Below are positions 48,886 through 58,230 of a stretch of DNA of 64,000 nucleotides, piece by piece. Position 1 is the first letter of the stretch; every line of letters begins with the position of its first letter. Made by a program: the position numbers and the translations under genes. This DNA comes from JAATGI01 sp036510675 (GTDB lineage Bacteria; Pseudomonadota; Alphaproteobacteria; ATCC43930; CGMCC-115725), in assembly GCA_036510675.1 (NCBI GenBank), contig DATCDN010000071.1, forward strand, positions 1 through 64,000. Reading direction: 5' to 3'. The notes beneath the pieces were generated by a model. The model saw only the letters and a program-made list of their open reading frames with translations. It did not search any database and was not told where the DNA came from.

Positions 48886-51800
48886 ATGCGGATTGTACGG
48901 CGTTTTACCCAGGCCGGCCAGGACCCCTATCAAGGGATCGAGTTCCGAGTCGCGACTAGTGAAATCCGCAATCCCGACGGCTCGCGCGTCTTCCATTTAC
49001 CCGATATCGAGGTGCCGGCCGCGTGGAGCCAGGTCGCCTACGATGTGCTGGCGCAAAAATATTTCCGCAAGGCCGGCGTCCCGACCCGGCTGCAGCCGGT
49101 GGTCGAGGCGGACGTGCCGGATTGGCTGTGGCGCAAGACCCCCGATGAGACGGCGCTTGCCGCCCTGCCCGCCGCCGACCGTCTCGGCGCCGAGCGCAGC
49201 GCCAAACAGGTGTTCGACCGCATGGCCGGGACCTGGACCTATTGGGGCTGGAAGGGCGGTTATTTCGATGCCGAGGACGATGCCCGCGCCTATTTCGACG
49301 AGATGCGCTTCATGCTGTGCAAGCAGATGGGCGCGCCCAATTCGCCGCAATGGTTCAACACCGGCCTGCATTGGGCCTATGGCATCGATGGCCCGGCGCA
49401 GGGTCATTATTATGTCGATTTCGGCACCGGCGAGCTGACCGCGTCGACCAGCGCCTATGAGCATCCCCAGCCCCATGCCTGCTTCATTCAGTCGGTAAAC
49501 GACGATCTGGTGAATGACGGTGGCATCATGGATTTGTGGGTACGCGAGGCGCGCCTGTTCAAATACGGCTCCGGTACCGGCTCCAATTTCTCCAAGCTGC
49601 GCGGCGACGGCGAGCGGCTGTCGGGGGGCGGGCGTTCGTCGGGCCTGATGAGCTTCCTTAAGATCGGCGACCGGGCGGCGGGCGCGATCAAATCGGGCGG
49701 CACCACGCGGCGCGCCGCCAAGATGGTGACGGTCGATATCGATCATCCCGACATCGAAGCCTATATCGACTGGAAGATGATCGAGGAGCAGAAGGTCGCC
49801 GCCCTGGTGACCGGCTCCAAGGTGGCGCAAAAGCATCTGCGCCGCGTCATGCTGGCCTGCAGCGACAAGAATGCGAAGGCGCTCGGCGCCGCCCGTTTCG
49901 ATCCCGCCAAAAACCCGGCGCTGAAGCTGGAGATCAAGGCGGCCCGCCGCTCGATGATCCCCGAAAATTACATCCAGCGCATCATGCAATTCGCGGCGCA
50001 GGGCTTCACCGATATCGATTTCCGCACCTATGATACGGATTGGGACTCCGAGGCGTACCTCACGGTGGCCGGCCAGAATTCCAACAATTCGGTGCGCATC
50101 ACCAACGAGTTCCTGGACAAGGTGCAGAATGACGGCGACTGGAGCCTGATCCGCCGCACCGACGGTAAGCCGTCCAAGACGCTGAAGGCGCGTGAGCTGT
50201 GGGACAAGATCGCGTTCGCCGCCTGGGCCAGCGCCGATCCGGGCGTGCAGTACGACACTACCATCAACGAGTGGCATACCTGCGCCAATAGCGGCCGGAT
50301 CAACGCGTCCAATCCGTGCTCGGAATATATGTTCCTGGACGATACCGCGTGCAATCTCGCCTCGATGAATCTGATGGCGTTCCGCCAGGCCGGTGGCGGC
50401 TTCGATACGCCGGCCTTCGAGCACGCGACGCGCCTGTGGACCATCACCCTCGAAATCGCGGTGCTGATGGCGCAGTTTCCGTCGCGGGAGATCGCGCGGC
50501 TATCCTACGAATATCGGACCCTCGGGCTGGGCTACGCCAATATCGGCGGCCTGCTGATGGCGATGGGCCTCTCCTATGACAGCGATGAGGGCCGGGCCCT
50601 CTGCGCCGTCATGACGGCGGTCATGACCGGCGTCGCTTATGCCACGTCGGCGGAAATGGCGGGCGAGCTTGGCCCGTTCCCCGGCTATGCCAATAATCGC
50701 GAGCCGATGCTGCGCGTTATCCGAAATCACCGCCGAGCCGCCCATGGCCTGCGCGACGGGTACGAGGGGCTTACCGTCCTGCCCGTCCCGCTCGAGATCG
50801 TGAATTGCCCGGACCTGGCGCTGGTCGAGGCGGCGCGGCGGGCCTGGGACGAGGCGCTGACTCTCGGCGAACAGCATGGCTATCGCAATGCGCAAGCCAC
50901 GGTGCTGGCCCCAACCGGCACGATCGGCCTAGTAATGGATTGCGATACCACCGGCATCGAGCCCGATTTCGCCCTGGTCAAGTTCAAGAAGCTGGCGGGC
51001 GGCGGCTATTTCAAGATCATCAACCGCATGGTGCCGCCGGCGCTCGAAGCGCTTGGCTACGATGCCGAGTCTGTCGCGGCCATCACGCGCTATGCCGTCG
51101 GCCATGCCAGCCTGGAAAACGCGCCCGGGGTCAATCACGAAACGCTGAAGGCCAAGGGGTTCAATGCCGAATCGATCACGGCGGTGGAGAACACGCTGGC
51201 GGCCGCGTTCGACATCAAATTCGCCTTCAACAAATGGACGCTGGGCGAGGCGTTTTGCAAGGCGGCGTTCGGCTTCACCCAGGCGCGGATCGACGATCCG
51301 GGCTTCGACATGCTGGCGGCGCTGGGCTTCACCAAGGCCGAGATCGAGGCCGCCAATACCTATTGCTGTGGCGCCATGACGCTCGAAGGCGCGCCTTTCC
51401 TCAAGCCGGAACATCTATCGGTATTCGATTGCGCCAACCCGTGCGGCCGGATCGGCAAGCGTTTCCTGTCATGGGAGAGCCACATCCGCATGATGGCGGC
51501 GGCCCAGCCCTTCATCTCGGGCGCAATCTCCAAGACCATCAACATGGCCAATGCGGCGACAGTCGAGGAGTGCAAAAAGGCCTACCTCCTGTCCTGGCAG
51601 CTTGGCATCAAGGCGAATGCCCTCTATCGCGACGGCTCCAAACTGTCACAGCCACTGCAATCCTCGCTGCTTGAGGACGATAGCGACGATGATGATGACG
51701 CGCTCGGCGAATTGATGGAAAAATCCCCGGCCGATCGCATCCCGCTGGTCGCGGAACGCATCATCGAGCGGCTCGTGGAGCGCGCGGCCGATCGGCGCCG

Positions 51801-52575
51801 CCTGCCCCAGCGCCGCAAGGGCTACACCCAAAAGGCCATCGTCGGCGGGCACAAGGTCTATCTGCGCACCGGCGAGTATGAGGATGGCGCGCTCGCGGAG
51901 ATCTTCATCGACATGCACAAGGAAGGCTCCGCCTTCCGCTCGCTGATGAATAATTTCGCCATCGCGATCTCGATCGGGCTGCAATATGGCGTGCCGCTCG
52001 AGGAATTCGTCGAGGCCTTCACTTTCACCCGCTTCGAGCCGTCGGGCATTGTGGAGGGCAATGATACTATCAAGATGTCGACGTCGCTGATCGATTACAT
52101 ATTCCGCGAGCTCGCGATCTCCTATCTCGGCCGCAACGATCTTGCCCATGTTCAGCCGGCCGATCTGACGCCCGACACGCTCGGCAAGGGTCACGGCGAA
52201 TCCAACCTGCCCGAGGCCGGAACGGGCGGCCGCGGCGATGGCGCCGGGATACCGCGCGGCGTGGTCGCGGGTTATGTTCGCAGCAAGCTGACGCTGCTTC
52301 GCGGCGGCGCCGGCAACGGGCCGACCGCGTTGTCTCGTGACGGCAATAATGCCTTGGCGCTGACGACCGCGCTGGAAACGACGACGGCCTTGACCGAGAC
52401 GCGGCTCGCGGACTCGGCGCCGGCGGTGTTCGATGCCCGGGCGGCTCAAGTTCGGGCCGCGCGAATTAAGGGTTATGAGGGCGACAGCTGCGGCGAATGC
52501 GGCAACTTCACCCTGATTAGGAACGGAACCTGCCTCAAATGCGATACATGCGGCGGCACCAGTGGCTGCAGCTAA
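48886..52575 (+). CDS. nrdJ: vitamin B12-dependent ribonucleotide reductase (class II)
   Basis: NrdJ makes deoxyribonucleotides using adenosylcobalamin, so it works with or without oxygen. The 1229 residues show the NRPS-free class II layout: GSGTGSNFSKLRG near 230, NPCSEYMFLDDTACNLASMNL near 476, a CCGAMTLEG block, SGAISKTINM near 876, and a C-terminal redox/zinc tail CGECG...CLKCDTCGGTSGC. No separate small subunit exists. An acidic insert (DDSDDDDD near 930) precedes the C-terminal domain. A strong terminator follows. Confidence 0.97.
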   Translation: MRIVRRFTQAGQDPYQGIEFRVATSEIRNPDGSRVFHLPDIEVPAAWSQVAYDVLAQKYFRKAGVPTRLQPVVEADVPDWLWRKTPDETALAALPAADRLGAERSAKQVFDRMAGTWTYWGWKGGYFDAEDDARAYFDEMRFMLCKQMGAPNSPQWFNTGLHWAYGIDGPAQGHYYVDFGTGELTASTSAYEHPQPHACFIQSVNDDLVNDGGIMDLWVREARLFKYGSGTGSNFSKLRGDGERLSGGGRSSGLMSFLKIGDRAAGAIKSGGTTRRAAKMVTVDIDHPDIEAYIDWKMIEEQKVAALVTGSKVAQKHLRRVMLACSDKNAKALGAARFDPAKNPALKLEIKAARRSMIPENYIQRIMQFAAQGFTDIDFRTYDTDWDSEAYLTVAGQNSNNSVRITNEFLDKVQNDGDWSLIRRTDGKPSKTLKARELWDKIAFAAWASADPGVQYDTTINEWHTCANSGRINASNPCSEYMFLDDTACNLASMNLMAFRQAGGGFDTPAFEHATRLWTITLEIAVLMAQFPSREIARLSYEYRTLGLGYANIGGLLMAMGLSYDSDEGRALCAVMTAVMTGVAYATSAEMAGELGPFPGYANNREPMLRVIRNHRRAAHGLRDGYEGLTVLPVPLEIVNCPDLALVEAARRAWDEALTLGEQHGYRNAQATVLAPTGTIGLVMDCDTTGIEPDFALVKFKKLAGGGYFKIINRMVPPALEALGYDAESVAAITRYAVGHASLENAPGVNHETLKAKGFNAESITAVENTLAAAFDIKFAFNKWTLGEAFCKAAFGFTQARIDDPGFDMLAALGFTKAEIEAANTYCCGAMTLEGAPFLKPEHLSVFDCANPCGRIGKRFLSWESHIRMMAAAQPFISGAISKTINMANAATVEECKKAYLLSWQLGIKANALYRDGSKLSQPLQSSLLEDDSDDDDDALGELMEKSPADRIPLVAERIIERLVERAADRRRLPQRRKGYTQKAIVGGHKVYLRTGEYEDGALAEIFIDMHKEGSAFRSLMNNFAIAISIGLQYGVPLEEFVEAFTFTRFEPSGIVEGNDTIKMSTSLIDYIFRELAISYLGRNDLAHVQPADLTPDTLGKGHGESNLPEAGTGGRGDGAGIPRGVVAGYVRSKLTLLRGGAGNGPTALSRDGNNALALTTALETTTALTETRLADSAPAVFDARAAQVRAARIKGYEGDSCGECGNFTLIRNGTCLKCDTCGGTSGCS

Positions 52576-52635
52576 ATCGCGACGTTACACCGGCTAAAGC
52601 CTCCCGGCCCGTGGAATGGTAATGGGGCAGAAATT

Positions 52636-52665
52636 GGGGCGCGGCTCACACCGCGCCCCTTTTTT
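52636..52665 (+). terminator. rho-independent terminator of nrdJ
   Basis: GGGGCGCGG (52636-52644) and CCGCGCCCC (52651-52659) form a perfect nine-pair stem with a six-base loop, followed directly by six T. It lies 61 bases after the nrdJ stop. Confidence 0.92.
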
Positions 52666-52689
52666 CTCATCGTGCGGTCAGCGCAATTA

Positions 52690-52725
52690 AAAATCCCTCT
52701 CCCGCTGGTGCGGAAGAGGGATTTT
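52690..52725. terminator. second, bidirectional hairpin between convergent genes
   Basis: AAAATCCCTCT (52690-52700) pairs fully with AGAGGGATTTT (52715-52725), with an inner CCGC/GCGG pairing. The A- and T-rich ends could terminate on both strands. The CCCTCTCCCGC arm is shared with the REP-like hairpins upstream of nrdJ. Confidence 0.7.
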
Positions 52726-52854
52726 CGCCGTATCGCCGGTTTTGCGCCCCCCGGCCTTTTATTCATCGAAGGCCGCAATCGCGTCGCCTTCTAGGCTGAT
52801 TTTATTGCAAAAAAATCACGACTCGACCAGCGAAATCGCACGCATTCGTGGCCG

Positions 52855-53481
52855 TCATCGCGATTTTTGGTGTCCCATATTCAGCAAAAGCTTAAGCGCC
52901 TCCTCAGGAATTTTATGCAAACCTTTGTTTAGACGAAATAAACTCTCTCGTTGCGGCCCCAATTGAATGTTCGACAGGTTCATCGATATGACCATCGGCT
53001 TATGGCCCCGCCGCAAAATACGCCCCTCGATACGCAACAATATGTTGTCGGGGCTGAGCCAGATGAACCCGTCGCCGCGCGTGCCGTCGGTCGCGGCGTA
53101 GTTCAGCCGGTATTTGGTGGCGCGGATGCCGGCGACGCGCTCCTCACCGACGCCCTTATGGTCGAGGCGCCGCCGATCGAATTCCGAGAGCAGCGGCGGC
53201 AACGGAAATTCGAGATAGCTGGCCAAAGCCGGCAGGACGACGATGCCGTCGCGATCGGCGAGATCGAGGATGAAACTCGCCGGAATGCCGTTGATATCGA
53301 CATCGACCCTATGCCTGCCGGGGTTATGGAAGACTTTTCCGTGGTAAGTCCGGCCGTTGACGGTGACGGTTTGGCTGGCGCTGTAGGACACGGCAGCATC
53401 GCCGATGATGTCGGCGGCGGCCGGCGGCGACGAAATTGCCATCGCCACCAGTATTGTGAGAAAAGCACTTCTGAAAAACAT
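52855..53481 (-). CDS. secreted LolA/DUF4412-like protein
   Basis: The 208-residue product has a signal peptide (FRSAFLTILVAMAISSPPAAA) and a beta-rich mature domain with pairs such as YHGKVFHNPGRHRVDV and GDGFIWLSPDNILLRIEG. This resembles the half-barrel of LolA-like or DUF4412 periplasmic proteins that bind lipid. The ATG at 53481 has GGGAG nine bases upstream. An ATG at 53496 is an alternative. It stands alone, divergent from the RidA-like gene and convergent with nrdJ. Confidence 0.65.
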   Translation of the reverse strand: MFFRSAFLTILVAMAISSPPAAADIIGDAAVSYSASQTVTVNGRTYHGKVFHNPGRHRVDVDINGIPASFILDLADRDGIVVLPALASYLEFPLPPLLSEFDRRRLDHKGVGEERVAGIRATKYRLNYAATDGTRGDGFIWLSPDNILLRIEGRILRRGHKPMVISMNLSNIQLGPQRESLFRLNKGLHKIPEEALKLLLNMGHQKSR

Positions 53482-53570
53482 CGAATCGGCTCCCATTATG
53501 CGCCGCCGTGGTTTCATACGAAGGCATGGCGCGCTATCCTGATACGGACGGACCAGAAGGACCATCCCAC

Positions 53571-54038
53571 ATGGCCGGTAAAATCGAAGCCCGCCTTTCC
53601 GAACTGACTATTGAATTGCCCAACGCCATGCCGCCAATGGCGAATTATCTGCCGACGGTCCAGGCCGGCGACATGATTTACGTCGCGGGTCAGATTTGCC
53701 AATGGAACGGCGAGACCCGCTTCCTCGGCAAATGCGGCCAGGAATTCGACTATGAGCGGGGGCGCCTCGCGGCGCGGCTTTGCGGCCTGAATATCGTTGC
53801 CCAGCTGCGCCACGCCCTTTATGGCGACCTCGACCGCGTGGTGCGGTGCGTGCGGCTTGGCGGCTTCGTCAATTCGACGCCCGATTTCACCGATCAAGCG
53901 CTGGTGGTCAATGGCTGCTCCGATCTGATGGTGGAGATATTCGGCGATGCCGGCAAGCATGCGCGGACCTCGATCGGGGTGGCGTCCCTGCCGGCGGGCG
54001 CGGCCGTCGAGGTCGAGGGCCTGTTCCAGGTGCGGTGA
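53571..54038 (+). CDS. RidA/YjgF-family protein
   Basis: The 155-residue protein has the RidA-fold pattern ANYLPTVQAGDMIYVAGQICQWNGE, NIVAQLRHALYGDLDRVVRCVRLGGFVN, and a terminal SIGVASLPAGAAVEVEGLFQV. It lacks the clear RidA signature arginine environment (IRxG), having SIGVASLP instead, so it fits one of the Rid subfamilies without proven imine-deaminase activity. A GAAGGA site precedes the ATG at 53571. The GNAT-like gene follows by two bases. Confidence 0.88.
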   Translation: MAGKIEARLSELTIELPNAMPPMANYLPTVQAGDMIYVAGQICQWNGETRFLGKCGQEFDYERGRLAARLCGLNIVAQLRHALYGDLDRVVRCVRLGGFVNSTPDFTDQALVVNGCSDLMVEIFGDAGKHARTSIGVASLPAGAAVEVEGLFQVR

Positions 54039-54040
54039 TC

Positions 54041-55204
54041 ATGCCGGACGGCGGCGAGCAATTCTCCGTCAAGGTTCATCGCTCGATCGATGCGATCGGG
54101 CGGGACGCCTGGGATGCCTGTGCCGGTGACGACAACCCATTCGTTTCCTACGCCTTTCTCGAGGCGTTGGAGGCGAGCGGTTCGGCGGTCGGCGAGACCG
54201 GGTGGCTGCCACAGCATCTGGCGCTGCAGGATGAGCATGGCGGCGTGCTGGCGGTGGCCCCGCTCTATCTCAAGAACCACTCCTATGGCGAATATGTCTT
54301 CGACCATGGCTGGGCCGCCGCCTATGAACGGGCGGGCGGCCATTACTATCCCAAACTGCAATGCGCGGTGCCCTTCACGCCAGCAACCAGCCGGCGCCTG
54401 CTGCTGCGTCCCGAGGCGCCGCCGGCGGCGGCCGATGCGCTGATCGCGGCGATGGTCGAGTTGGCGCGGCGCCATAAGGTCTCGTCGCTCCATGTCACCT
54501 TTCCGACCGCCGCCGAATACGACCAGTTCGGCACCGCCGGCTTCTTGCAGCGGCTCGGCCAGCAATTCCATTGGGAGAATGACGGCTACCGCGATTTCGA
54601 CGGTTTCCTCGAGGCGCTGAATTCCCGCAAGCGCAAGCAAATCCGGCGTGAGCGCCGCGACGCCATGGCAAGCGGCCTCGCCATCGAGATGCTGACCGGC
54701 GAGGCGATCGAGCCGCGCCATTGGGATGCGTTTTTCCGTTTCTATATGTCGACGTCGGACCGTAAATGGGGGTCGGCCTATCTGACCCGCGAATTCTTCG
54801 ATCTGATCGGCAAGCGGATTCCGGATCGCATCTTGCTGGTGATGGCGAAAAAGGGCGACCGGTATGTCGCGGGGGCGCTCAATCTGATCGGCGCCGATAC
54901 CCTCTACGGCCGCAATTGGGGTTGCCTCGGCGATTACCCCTTCCTGCATTTCGAGGCGTGCTATTATCGCGCCATCGATTTCGCCATCGAACGCGGCCTC
55001 GCCCGGGTCGAGGCGGGCGCCCAGGGCCAGCATAAGATTCAGCGTGGCTATCTGCCGTGCCACACCTACAGCGCGCATTGGATCCGCGACACGAATTTCT
55101 CGGATGCGGTGGCCGATTTCCTGCGCCGCGAGCGCCGCGCGCTCGACAGCGACATGGCGGAACTCGAAACCGAATTATCGCCCTTCAAGGCGGGGGCGGA
55201 ATAA
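54041..55204 (+). CDS. GNAT/FemAB-like N-acyltransferase (DUF482, peptidogalycan biosynthesis)
   Basis: The 387-residue cytosolic protein is of the family called peptidogalycan biosynthesis protein: PFVSYAFLEALEASG near 30-45, YYPKLQCAVPFTP, LNSRKRKQIRRERRDA, RNWGCLGDYPFLHFEACYYRAIDFAIERGL, and AGAQGQHKIQRGYLP. The fold is that of aminoacyl- or acyl-transferases, and the true substrate is unknown. I chose the ATG at 54041. A GTG at 54035 overlaps the RidA stop and could be used instead. The two genes form a tight pair. Confidence 0.85.
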   Translation: MPDGGEQFSVKVHRSIDAIGRDAWDACAGDDNPFVSYAFLEALEASGSAVGETGWLPQHLALQDEHGGVLAVAPLYLKNHSYGEYVFDHGWAAAYERAGGHYYPKLQCAVPFTPATSRRLLLRPEAPPAAADALIAAMVELARRHKVSSLHVTFPTAAEYDQFGTAGFLQRLGQQFHWENDGYRDFDGFLEALNSRKRKQIRRERRDAMASGLAIEMLTGEAIEPRHWDAFFRFYMSTSDRKWGSAYLTREFFDLIGKRIPDRILLVMAKKGDRYVAGALNLIGADTLYGRNWGCLGDYPFLHFEACYYRAIDFAIERGLARVEAGAQGQHKIQRGYLPCHTYSAHWIRDTNFSDAVADFLRRERRALDSDMAELETELSPFKAGAE

Positions 55205-55227
55205 GGCGGGGGCGAAATAGATCCCGC

Positions 55228-55803
55228 TTACGGCGTCCCCACGAAGGCGATGGCGGCGGTGACGAGACCAAACGCGGCCATTGCGATGGCGATCCCGAAC
55301 AGCCAGCGCTGCCGCGTCAGCACGGTGACCGACACGACGCTGATCGCGACCTGAAGCAGCGCCAGCGCGTACATGTAATTGCCGCGCGGCGTCGCCAGCG
55401 CGCCGCTTTCGGCATTGGCTTTCGCCGATTGCGCCTCGAGCCCGTCCGCCGTTTTCTTGATGTCGGTCTTCTGCGATTCGTATTTCTTGATCTTTTCGGC
55501 GAAGGGCGGGCGCTGGGGTTCCGGCACCAAGGACATCGCCAATTCCATCAAATGGCCCTTGGTGCTGACCGCCTGATAGTAGTTCCACTGATCGGCGGCA
55601 TCGGTCTTTTTCAGCGCCGCCTCGTTCTTCAGCAGGATCGCCGAATTGGCGATTTCCTCGGCCTCATGGCCGATGACCGCGCCCAGCGTCGAAATGATCG
55701 CGGTGAAGATCGCGATCCACCGCACCAGGCTGCCGCCATGCTCATGTGAGGCATGCTCCAGATGCTCCTGATGCCCTTCCGGTATCTCAATGCCCTCGGC
55801 CAT
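55228..55803 (-). CDS. DUF4337 membrane protein
   Basis: The 191-residue protein starts with a His/Glu-rich cytosolic tail, then a helix near 27-47 (IAIFTAIISTLGAVIGHEA), a charged coiled-coil stretch (about 50-135) with DQWNYYQAVSTKGHL, and two C-terminal helices near 143-188. This is the DUF4337 layout. Its function is unknown. It stands alone on the - strand. Confidence 0.85.
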   Translation of the reverse strand: MAEGIEIPEGHQEHLEHASHEHGGSLVRWIAIFTAIISTLGAVIGHEAEEIANSAILLKNEAALKKTDAADQWNYYQAVSTKGHLMELAMSLVPEPQRPPFAEKIKKYESQKTDIKKTADGLEAQSAKANAESGALATPRGNYMYALALLQVAISVVSVTVLTRQRWLFGIAIAMAAFGLVTAAIAFVGTP

Positions 55804-56046
55804 GCTACCCCTCCATTAGATCGCGGTCGTCGCGGGTCCCCTACCCCGCGCGGGGTCATAAGCGAAAATCCAACCGCGGTCGAGGGGCGGCGGCGCCGGT
55901 ACTTTCTGATTGTTGAGGAATTGCTCGCGCGCCTGGCGCTGCACCCGGCTGGCCATAACGCACGCGATGGCGCGGCGCCACTCGTCCGCGATTGGCAACC
56001 GATAGGAGTTGGCTTAGTGATAGACGAAGGGAAAGGCCGAACAACA

Positions 56047-57249
56047 ATGTCGAACCGTCTGCGCTCAGCCCTCGCCGCGCTGCTTCTGTGCCTCGCCACC
56101 CCGCTCGCCTGGGCCGAGAACGCGCCCGGCGTCACCGACAGTGAGATCAAGATCGGCCAGACCCAGCCCTATTCCGGGCCGGCCGCGATTTTCGGCGCCG
56201 TCGGTAAGGCCGAGGCCGCCTATTTCAAGATGATCAACGACCTCGGCGGCGTGAATGGACGCAAGATTCTATTGATCAGCGACGATGACGGCTATGATCC
56301 GGCCAAGACCGTCGATCTGACCAAGAAGCTCGTCGAGACGGACAAGGTGGCCGCGATCTTCTCGATCCAGGGCGCCAAGCACAATCTGGCGATCCGCGAC
56401 TATCTCAACCAGCATGGGATTCCTCAGCTTTTCACCGTTACCGGCGCCGACGTGGCGGGCGATTATCGCCATTTTCCGTGGACCATCGGGGGCACGCCGC
56501 TTTATCGTATCGAGGCGCAGATCTATGGCCGCAAGCTGCTGATCGACATGCCGACCGCGAAGGTCGCGCTGCTGTATCAGAATGACGATTTCGGCAAATC
56601 CTACATCACCGGCTTGAAGGAAGTGTTTCACGAATCCTTTGACCAGCATGTCGTGAAGGTCGCGAGCTATAACGAGGCCGACACGACAATCGAGCCGCAG
56701 ATCAAGCTGCTGCACGATTCCGGCGCCGACGTGCTGATCATCGCGGCAACCGCCCGGCATGCGATTCAGGCGATCGGCGGTGTCTACGATCTGGGCTGGC
56801 ACCCGACCACCTACATCACCTTCACGGCAAGCTCGGTGCCGACGGTGCTCGAGCCGGCGGGCCTCGCCAAGGCCAAGGGGCTGATCACCGCGACGAGTTA
56901 CATGAACCCGGCCGAGGCACGCTGGACCGACGATGGCAGCCTCGCGCCCTATAATGAGTTCGTCAAAAAATATCTGGCGGGCGACGATCCCGCGAACTTC
57001 TATTATCTCACCGGGTATGTGCTGGCCCAGGCCATGGTTCAGACCCTGAAACAATGCGGTGACGATCTATCGCGCGTCAACATCATGCGCCAGGCGGCGA
57101 ACCTCAAGAGCTTCCGCCCGGTCGGCTTGCTGCCGGGCGTCAGCTTCTTCACCAGCCGCACGCAATATCATCCCATCGTCGAGGCGGCGCTGGAACGCTT
57201 CAACGGCCAGAAATGGGAGCTGTTCGGCGACGTGATGGCCGGGCAGTAG
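56047..57249 (+). CDS. branched-chain amino-acid type ABC substrate-binding protein
   Basis: The 400-residue periplasmic protein has a signal peptide (LAALLLCLATPLAWA) and the type I LivJ-like fold: VTDSEIKIGQTQPYSGPAA, KMINDLGGVNGRKI, LYQNDDFGKSYITGLKE. No permease or ATPase genes are next to it. The ligand could be a branched-chain amino acid, an aromatic acid or an amide. The valine-catabolism operon beyond it makes a branched-chain ligand attractive but unproven. Confidence 0.9.
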   Translation: MSNRLRSALAALLLCLATPLAWAENAPGVTDSEIKIGQTQPYSGPAAIFGAVGKAEAAYFKMINDLGGVNGRKILLISDDDGYDPAKTVDLTKKLVETDKVAAIFSIQGAKHNLAIRDYLNQHGIPQLFTVTGADVAGDYRHFPWTIGGTPLYRIEAQIYGRKLLIDMPTAKVALLYQNDDFGKSYITGLKEVFHESFDQHVVKVASYNEADTTIEPQIKLLHDSGADVLIIAATARHAIQAIGGVYDLGWHPTTYITFTASSVPTVLEPAGLAKAKGLITATSYMNPAEARWTDDGSLAPYNEFVKKYLAGDDPANFYYLTGYVLAQAMVQTLKQCGDDLSRVNIMRQAANLKSFRPVGLLPGVSFFTSRTQYHPIVEAALERFNGQKWELFGDVMAGQ

Positions 57250-57340
57250 CGTTATTTTTTTCCCTCAGACGCCGGGCGCCGCGCCTCCGCGCGGCTAGGC
57301 TTCGCGCCTATTGGCGCGCGCTCGCACTTGCTCGCGTAAT

Positions 57341-58228
57341 TTATTTCCCGCGGATCATCTCGATGATGCCGGAGAAATCGCGCTCGCCCTCGCCCGAGGC
57401 CGCGAATGTCTCGTAAAGCTGCGCGGCATGGGCGCCCAGCGCGGTCGCGGCATGGGCGCCGGCCGCCGCGTCCTGCGATAGGCGCAGATCCTTCAGCATC
57501 ATGTCGGCGGTGAAGCCGGCGGCATAGTCGCGGTTCGCGGGCGAGGCCGGCACCGGCCCCGGCACCGGGCAATAGCTGGTCAGCGACCAGCACTGGCCGG
57601 AGGATTTGCTGCTGATGTCGAACAGCTTTTGCCGGTCGAGGCCGAGCTTGTCGGCCAGCACGAACGCCTCGCAGACGCCGATCATCGAAATGCCGAGCAG
57701 CATGTTGTTGCAGATCTTAGCCGCCTGGCCACTGCCGGACGCGCCGGCATGGACGATCGTCTTACCCATGTGTTCCAGGATTGGCCTGGCGCGCGCGAAG
57801 GCGGCGTCGGGCCCGCCGACCATGAAGGTCAGGCTCGCGGCCTCGGCGCCGCCGACGCCGCCGGACACCGGCGCATCCAGCATCGGCAAGCCGGCCTGGG
57901 CGGCGGCCGCGCCAACGTCACGCGCGGTCGCGACGTCGATGGTCGAGCAATCGATCAGCAACGTGCCGGCTGGCACCGCGGCCAGAATCCCGCCCCCGCC
58001 GAGATAGACCTCGCGGACATGACGGCCGGCCGGCAACATGGTGATGACGGTCTCTTGGTTGCGCACCGCCGCGATGGCCGACGGCGCGGCGGCGGCCCCC
58101 GCCTCGACGCAGCGCGCGACCGCGTCGGGCACGAGGTCGAACACCGTCACGCGATGCCCCGCCTTGATGAGATTGCGGACCATCGGGCCGCCCATATTGC
58201 CGACGCCGATGAAGCCGATCTGGCCCAT
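57341..58228 (-). CDS. mmsB: 3-hydroxyisobutyrate dehydrogenase MmsB
   Basis: MmsB oxidises 3-hydroxyisobutyrate to methylmalonate semialdehyde with NAD in valine breakdown. The 295 residues have the Rossmann motif IGFIGVGNMGGPMVRN, the substrate loop DAPVSGGVGGAEAASLTFMVGG, and the catalytic Lys171 in GSGQAAKICNNMLLG. GGAGG precedes the ATG at 58228. It lies two bases after the HIBYL-CoA hydrolase, so the two consecutive steps are co-translated. The downstream gap has a CGCGCC-TATT-GGCGCG hairpin (57303-57318). Confidence 0.94.
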   Translation of the reverse strand: MGQIGFIGVGNMGGPMVRNLIKAGHRVTVFDLVPDAVARCVEAGAAAAPSAIAAVRNQETVITMLPAGRHVREVYLGGGGILAAVPAGTLLIDCSTIDVATARDVGAAAAQAGLPMLDAPVSGGVGGAEAASLTFMVGGPDAAFARARPILEHMGKTIVHAGASGSGQAAKICNNMLLGISMIGVCEAFVLADKLGLDRQKLFDISSKSSGQCWSLTSYCPVPGPVPASPANRDYAAGFTADMMLKDLRLSQDAAAGAHAATALGAHAAQLYETFAASGEGERDFSGIIEMIRGK

Positions 58229-58230
58229 GC

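Noticed and set aside
48997..50424. 475-codon - strand frame inside nrdJ
   Set aside because: Antisense shadow in high-GC DNA; nrdJ motifs are complete on the + strand.
55816..55998. 60-codon - strand frame before the substrate-binding protein
   Set aside because: Looks slightly protein-like (an amphipathic stretch and a DRGWIFAYDP segment) but starts with TTG, has no Shine-Dalgarno and overlaps another open frame.
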